A program made the translations under genes and the position numbers. From the NCBI GenBank assembly GCA_007449985.2, contig VIIQ02000130.1, positions 1 to 64,000 of the forward strand: a DNA stretch of 64,000 nt, given 5' to 3'. Below are positions 58,921-64,000 of the stretch, piece after piece (within the stretch, counting starts at the first letter, position 1; the number at the start of each line of letters is the position of its first letter). Below the pieces are notes generated by a model. It was not told the DNA's origin and did no database searches. It saw only the letters and a list, made by a program, of their open reading frames with translations. The stretch comes from Desmodesmus armatus (Eukaryota; Chlorophyta; Chlorophyceae; Sphaeropleales; Scenedesmaceae).

Positions 58921-61900
58921 TTAGAGCTCAAGGCCCTGCTCGACTTTTTTTTTGGTTTTACCAGGGGGCCTGCTCGACTCACGTGCATCTTTGGGAGGAG
59001 GCCTGAAGAATCGCTTGGCACCAGACTCTTCTGCCACCTCTGAGTTTGCAGCAATACCCTTCTTCTTCTCGGGGCAGAAGACATCCCCAACTGCCTCTGT
59101 GTACTTCATCATCAGGCTCTGGCTGATCTTGATGGGGGTGGTCAGCACGTGCCACAGGAGACCCTCACTGCAGCCAGTACAACAGACACCCCACAGGCAA
59201 CAACATATACGGAGTGGAGTTGCTCGTCATACATGCATGCTCCTCCTGTAGCTACAAAGCCGCAGCGGCTGTTCAGGGGGGGTGGTCAGCACAAGCCACA
59301 GGAGACCCTCACTGCAGCCAGCCACACAGCAGGGGCTCCACTGACTTTGTGTGCAGGGGTCTGGCATTACCCGCAGTGTATGTATGTGCAAGGATGATGG
59401 GCTACGCCAATGGCAGTCCTCTAGTAATGTCTTGCTGGCATCTGAAGGGCTTCGCCGCCTGTACAAGCCATGTCGGCACTCTGTGGCTGCCGGTTTCAAG
59501 GTGTCTGACTGACTGCCGGAACGCAAGCTTGTCTAAGCTTAGAGCGCAGCAGCCACAGCAGCACGTTACCGTGGGGTCTGGTACTTGCCGCGATGTCTGT
59601 GCAAGAATGATGGGCTAGGCCAATGGCAGTCACTGCCTCAGAGGCTCTAGTAATGTCTTGTTGGCATCTGAAAGACTTTGCCGCCTGTACCATGTCGGCA
59701 ATCTATGGCTGCCGGTCCCAAGCCGTCTGACTGACTGCCGGAATGCACTGCATGCTTGGCAAGCTTGTCTAAGCTTAGAGCGCAGCAGCCATGGCGGCCG
59801 ACATACAGCACGTCACCGCTACTGCTTTGATTGAGCACACTGTGACAGCTGTGATAGCTGCTCATGTACAGATGCTGACTGCTGCCAACCACACAGAACC
59901 GGCGACTCACGTGCAAGGAGGTGCGGTAAGGCTGCCCTCGTATGTGAAGTAGGTCCTGTCTGCTGGAAGCAAGGCATTGATGTCAATCTTGCCAGCCACC
60001 CTGCCTGTGGTTCCCTCAGTGAGCGGCATGGCCTCAATCAGCTTGCGCAGCTCAAGCTTCACCTGCAGAGCAGCACAGCATGACCGTTACATTAACTGTC
60101 ACAGGGCGGGGACCGCTCCATCTGCATTGGGGACGTCAAGCAGCCACCCCCAGGAGCCATGCTGCCGTCACCAGATGCTACAGCAGTCAACCGCTTGCTT
60201 ATAATTACGTAATTACGGAGAGAGTTGAAAGGACACCGTGTCCTTTCACATCATCTGAGCATGTGAGAACAAGCTCACGAGGGGAACATGTCAGCCCCAA
60301 AGCAGTCAGACTGCTGCCTCTGGTTTGGCCAGCATGCAAGTCTGCCTATGGCTGGCATGCACTGACCCAGCTTCAATGCTACAGATGGACGCGGGTGTTC
60401 GTGTGAACACAACTGTGCTTTCCAAAACAACATATGCCATATGCCAATGTGCCCAGCAAAGAAACGGATGCCCTCCTGTTCCCGAGCATGGTGTTGGTCT
60501 GCAAGAAGACCTACCCGGTGGCATTTAGCAATGTACAGGACTTGCATGTACAGCAGTGTGCAGCATTTGCAAAGATATTCCCTCCTTCTGAGAGCCAGCC
60601 TCACCTCACTCTCATTGTCAGTGAGGGCCAGCAGCACTCCAAGCACCACTGGGCATCCCTGTGCAGGGCAGCTGGGCAGCTGGTTGGGCTTGATGAAGTG
60701 CACAATGTGCATCTCCAGTGGATACTCTGCACCAGACATCACGTGCTCAGAGTGGGAGTGGAAGTGGAACTGCGCGGGCGTTGCCTTGACAAAAGACACA
60801 GCACCCTTGCCGTTGAGGATGGAGGTGCCAGTGGCGGTCTTGGGGGAGCCTGCAAGTACACAAACAGCATGGCAAGATGGCTTGGCTGGTGGACATGCAC
60901 ACCGTCTGGTGCCACGTGTGGCAAAGGGTTGTGTCCTGGCAAGGGATTGTCACCTGCAGCAGGGGAAGCTGGCTTAGCTGTTGGACATGCACCTCCTGGC
61001 AACCTGGGAGTGAGGCATGCCACGTTGTGCCTAGCGTCATGCAGCTCGAGCGAAACAGCAACTGCCTCTGCTGTGGCTGAATGCCGGCAGCCCTACAGCA
61101 TGCAGGCCAAGGGTGACATTGCCGACACGATTGTTACCAACTGCAGGCACCAAGCATCGACTTTGGTGCAGGGCGCACACCGATGGTTCATGCATTGGCT
61201 GGATGCACTCCCTGTGTCTACACCCTCCACCACCTGCGCCTGGCTGCTGCCTACTGACCAGTGCTGCCGGCAAGCAGACGGGCGAGCACTGCACTCGAGT
61301 GAGCTCACTCTGAAGCGCAGGATGCTTCGCACCCATTACTATGTGTACTAGTGTGTTATTTCGCATACAGTGAGCCTACAATGGGTGTTAACGCTCCGCT
61401 GTCGCGGTGCTAAACCCTGGCCGGGGCAGTTACAGAATGCCTACATAGGATGTATGATGCTTTATGCACTTTACCCCTCTATCCGTCCAAGTGTCTTACA
61501 CCCGGGCAGGGGCCCTACCTTTGATGGGGATCTTGACATCCGTCACAAAGTCTGCTGGCAGGGACACCTGCAGGGTGTGGCCGTTGTTGACGACCTTGGG
61601 GTTGTTCAGGGCACCGTAGGAGAAGGTTGACTTGGCGTCAGGCTGGCCCAGGGTTTTGGCTGCAGCACCGGTGGCTGGTAGGAGCACTGGGCTCTGGTGC
61701 TTCCCACGGCAGGCGGGGAAGTGGTTGGGCCTGCCAGGATGGGGAAGGGAACAGAGCGCTCGGTAAACACAGGCAAGCATTCGATGATGGCCGTCAACAT
61801 GAACCAATTTGGTTATGTATCTGCGCAAAGGTGCCAGGATGCGGTAAGACATCCTGCAGCCTGACAAGCAGCTGTTGCTTGCAGTTGTGCACCCTCAGGC

Positions 61901-62520
61901 CTAAGGACCAAGTGTGTGTGCTTGTCACTCACCAATCCATGCCCTGATACCTGCGCGACAACAGCACACAGCAGACAGAAAAAAGACAATAGCAGACCGT
62001 CGTCAGGTTTCGCCTACGAGCGAATCACCATGAGCTGGCTGTGCAAGCCAGCTTCTGGCTGTGCAAGCCAGCTTCAAGAGATCTGTCTAGACCAAGATGG
62101 CAACTGCACATTGGCATATGCCGACCTGAAAGGCACCACGCGCCAGCATGCCCTATGAACTTCAAAGCATAGTGCCCTAGAGTTATGACTGGTGTGCTGT
62201 GGCCTTGATCGGGGTCGAATTGCTCCCAAGAGCATCTGCAGAATACAGTTCAGTGTCCCACTTACCCGTAGGTGAAATGCGTCCCGGAAGCAGTCTATCA
62301 TAACTGTAAGAGATAAAAGCAGCAATGAGAGCAGTTTGGGTGTGAGCAGCAGTCAATATAGGTCCCGGTCCGTGAAGTTCCGTGAAACTGGTCTCAGGTG
62401 TACATCCAGAGAACACCAACTCACGTGAAGCTCGTCAACACTTCCATACTCCTTTATGCATGACGCTATAGCTGTGCGAGGCAGGATCGCCAGCGTTATG
62501 AGGATTGCAGCTGCGATCAT
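58921..62520 (-). CDS. secreted alpha-type carbonic anhydrase
   Basis: Interconverts CO2 and bicarbonate; an extracellular or periplasmic form would feed the carbon-concentrating mechanism. Seven phase-matched exons: 62520-62425, 62294-62266, 61950-61933 (only 18 nt), 61730-61519, 60849-60605, 60062-59911 and 59167-58921 (332 aa). The N-terminus MIAAAILITLAILPRTAIAS is a signal peptide. Family motifs are ACRGKHQSPVLLPATG, QFHFHSHSEH and YPLEMHIVHF, with zinc ligands His ~147, ~149 and ~166, and YEGSLTAPPCTEGLLWHVL. The C-terminus is extended, basic and Lys/Pro-rich (FFRPPPKDARESSRPPGKTK), and may tether the enzyme to an acidic wall. Exon 2 uses the acceptor GATAG at 62295, since the upstream TTACAG would admit stop codons. 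The Zn ligands and the catalytic fold are complete. Confidence 0.94.
59279..59330 (-). repeat. copy of carbonic anhydrase exon-7 5' edge in intron 6
   Basis: GGTGGTCAGCACAAGCCACA followed by GGAGACCCTCACTGCAGCCAG repeats the true exon-7 start with acceptor (GGTGGTCAGCACGTGCCACA then GGAGACCCTCACTGCAGCCAG, 59135-59176) about 145 bp upstream on the coding strand. Confidence 0.9.
59389..59790. repeat. ~210-bp tandem duplication in carbonic anhydrase intron 6
   Basis: Two copies (about 59389-59553 and 59601-59790) share CTCTAGTAATGTCTTG, TGACTGACTGCCGGAA and AGCTTGTCTAAGCTTAGAGC, then GCAGCAGCC. The second copy has insertions totalling about 25 bp. Confidence 0.9.
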
Positions 62521-63195
62521 GATGTAGAACAGCTAGGAGGATGCATAGTCCAGGATATGATTGACCTGGACTATGCAACGCCACTAACACTAAAGGAGTT
62601 GAATAACTCAGCTGACTGCAAAATGGGGCTTTCTTCTTAGTCCGCAGCCTCTGGTCCAAACCTCAAAACCCTTACGACCTCAGCTGTGGGCACGCTCCTT
62701 TCGTAGCCGCCCACATCCGGGCATCAAAAAGAGCTTTAAATGCTTGATATCTGTTGAGTATTATTTAAGTGCACCTCTTAGGGCCTTTTCTGCTGTCAGC
62801 TAGCAGCGGACTCATCTGACATGTTTTTTTGTATCGACCTTCTGCTGCTGCACGTCATGGTAAACACTGCATAGATATTTGCAGCATCGGGTTCATCAGT
62901 TGGATAACCTACGGAGACAGGACTTGACTGACCTCTGCCTGAGTGAGTGCGTGCATCATTTGTCTGATTATCTGAGACGTTTTGAAGCATTGCCGGAGGC
63001 ACTCAGCATTCTCAAGGTTGGTGAATGCAAGGATGACGAGCAGGGCTCTCATGTTTGGTGTGCCACTGGACTCTTCAGCTCCCGATCCTGGGGCTTCCAT
63101 AGACGTCACAGGATCCCTGGAAACACAGCAGAACATATCATAATGCGAAGATATGACTAAATAATATCCATGCATGGGCTTCTTCGTGCTGCAGG
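62521..63195. promoter_or_regulatory. probable divergent promoter region
   Basis: About 675 bp separate the ATG of the carbonic anhydrase (minus) from the ATG of the coiled-coil gene (plus), so both promoters should lie here. AT-rich blocks near 62755-62780 (TTGAGTATTATTTAAGTGCA) and 63160-63175 are the only candidate core elements. No CO2-responsive motif was identified. Confidence 0.45.
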
Positions 63196-63361
63196 ATGGC
63201 TGCAGCAGCAGGAGGCAGCATACAGCAGAGCATTGTAGAAGCTCAAGCTGACATTAGAGAGGCGAAGGAGCAGTTACAGGGGGCCGTTGGAGATGAAAGG
63301 GTGGCACTACAGCAGCGCCTGGCAGCTCTGGAGCAGCAGAAACTGTTGCTGATGCAGTCAG
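63196..63361 (+). CDS. first exon of a coiled-coil protein (partial)
   Basis: ATG 63196 opens MAAAAGGSIQQSIVEAQADI. The Gln/Glu/Leu-rich heptads that follow (LQGAVGDERVALQQRLAALE, then QQKLLLMQS) are typical of a coiled coil. The exon ends in a good donor (TCAG|GTGCGA), leaving one base. Later exons are not certain. A segment at about 63735-63856 reading LHSTDLWLSLCLPWPLRPCM and then DDPQQQVEQ before GTGAG is a possible downstream exon. The gene would leave the window, so no function can be assigned. Short N-terminal coiled coils of this kind occur in crinkler-like and other modular proteins. Confidence 0.6.
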
Positions 63362-64000
63362 GTGCGACTGGATGGGCACACAGACAGTGTGCTGGTCTGC
63401 AAGTGGCCAACCCGCGAATTTGGGATCCAGATTTCTGGAGACATCTTCACTTTGTAGCAATGCTTCACCAGAACAGGTCTGCAAGATGATGCAATAACAG
63501 CAAGATGCCGACCCAAGGCAGCTGCAGCAGCAGGTAGCATCTTGTAGGGTTGCATGATGTGGCCAAACCTACAGACCCAGCATTGCGTGCTTCTGCATGT
63601 AAAGCATCCTGGAATCAATGCAGCAGCATTTCTTAGCTGTCAAGAGTGCCGAAAGCACCAGCATCTGGCAACGTGCCAGCTACCACAGGATCAGAAGCTT
63701 GTGGAGGGATTGGGCATAATGGAAGTGTTCCAGAATAGCCCACAGCCCCTGCACTCTACTGATTTGTGGTTGTCACTTTGCTTGCCCTGGCCCCTGCGTC
63801 CTTGCATGTACCCCTTCACCTCATCTGCTGATGATCCACAGCAGCAGGTGGAGCAGGTGAGATGGCGCAGGACTTTGCATCCTCCTTGTGACAACCTGCT
63901 GATGCATCCATGTTCGACTTTTGCCGCGCAACACCATATGCAAGGTGCCAGCTGCTGGTGCTCAACCTGACTTTGCACAGAAGCTCTGCAGTGCCTGCTC

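Noticed and set aside
58369..59043. 224-residue plus-strand open frame overlapping the carbonic anhydrase 3' end
   Set aside because: The 3' part is the reverse complement of the verified last exon. The remainder has no recognisable domain or coding bias.
1..64000. CRISPR arrays, bacterial operons, prophage or plasmid features
   Set aside because: The repeats found are microsatellites, exon-edge duplications or inverted repeats. Genes are intron-rich and monocistronic, so the DNA is eukaryotic.
1..64000. tRNA and rRNA genes
   Set aside because: No A-box/B-box pairs with cloverleaf potential and no rRNA-like conserved blocks were seen by eye. A covariance-model scan would be decisive.

Overview
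The window is nuclear DNA of a green alga, most likely a chlamydomonadalean/volvocalean chlorophyte. The evidence is: dense GT-AG introns with coding exons of 18 bp to about 1.7 kb, CAG/CTG-rich coding sequence giving Ala and Gln runs, long poly-C/poly-G tracts, interstitial plant-type TTTAGGG relics, and a secreted alpha-carbonic anhydrase. A Haematococcus-like source is a guess. No bacterial operons, CRISPR arrays or convincing RNA genes were seen.

Layout: (1) 0-4.5 kb: repeat-rich, with one doubtful secreted-protein fragment. (2) 4.5-8.4 kb (-): a secreted Cys-rich protein with a signal peptide and sushi/CCP-like modules. (3) 9.2-11.8 kb (-) and 12.4-17.3 kb (+): a head-to-head pair of F-box-like/LRR genes, both with reading-frame or splice-phase breaks. 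(4) 17.1-29.2 kb: a roughly 6-kb tandem segmental duplication; each unit carries LRR-gene debris, a complete 7-exon ZIP metal transporter and downstream non-coding sequence. The second ZIP keeps the canonical metal-site motifs; the first has lost several. (5) 32.5-37.4 kb (+): an 8-exon protein kinase with a roughly 500-residue low-complexity N-terminus, a Gly/Ser insert inside the N-lobe and a non-RD catalytic loop. (6) 42.1-49.8 kb (-): a 15-exon class II (adenosylcobalamin-dependent) ribonucleotide reductase. (7) 51.5-56.4 kb (-): an 8-exon organelle-targeted, membrane-anchored alpha/beta hydrolase. (8) 58.9-62.5 kb (-): a 7-exon alpha-carbonic anhydrase. (9) 63.2 kb (+): the first exon of a coiled-coil protein that runs off the window.

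Exon models for both ZIPs, the kinase, the reductase, the hydrolase and the carbonic anhydrase were assembled by hand. In each, every exon phase matches and the total length is a multiple of three, giving 388, 386, 917, 732, 475 and 332 residues.

The most unusual feature is architectural. Most spliced genes here carry extra, decaying copies of exon-intron junctions (a splice site plus the adjoining exon edge) in the intron next to the genuine exon. The reductase introns also hold several long, near-perfect hairpins. Functionally the genes form no pathway; they are unrelated housekeeping, transport and signalling genes.
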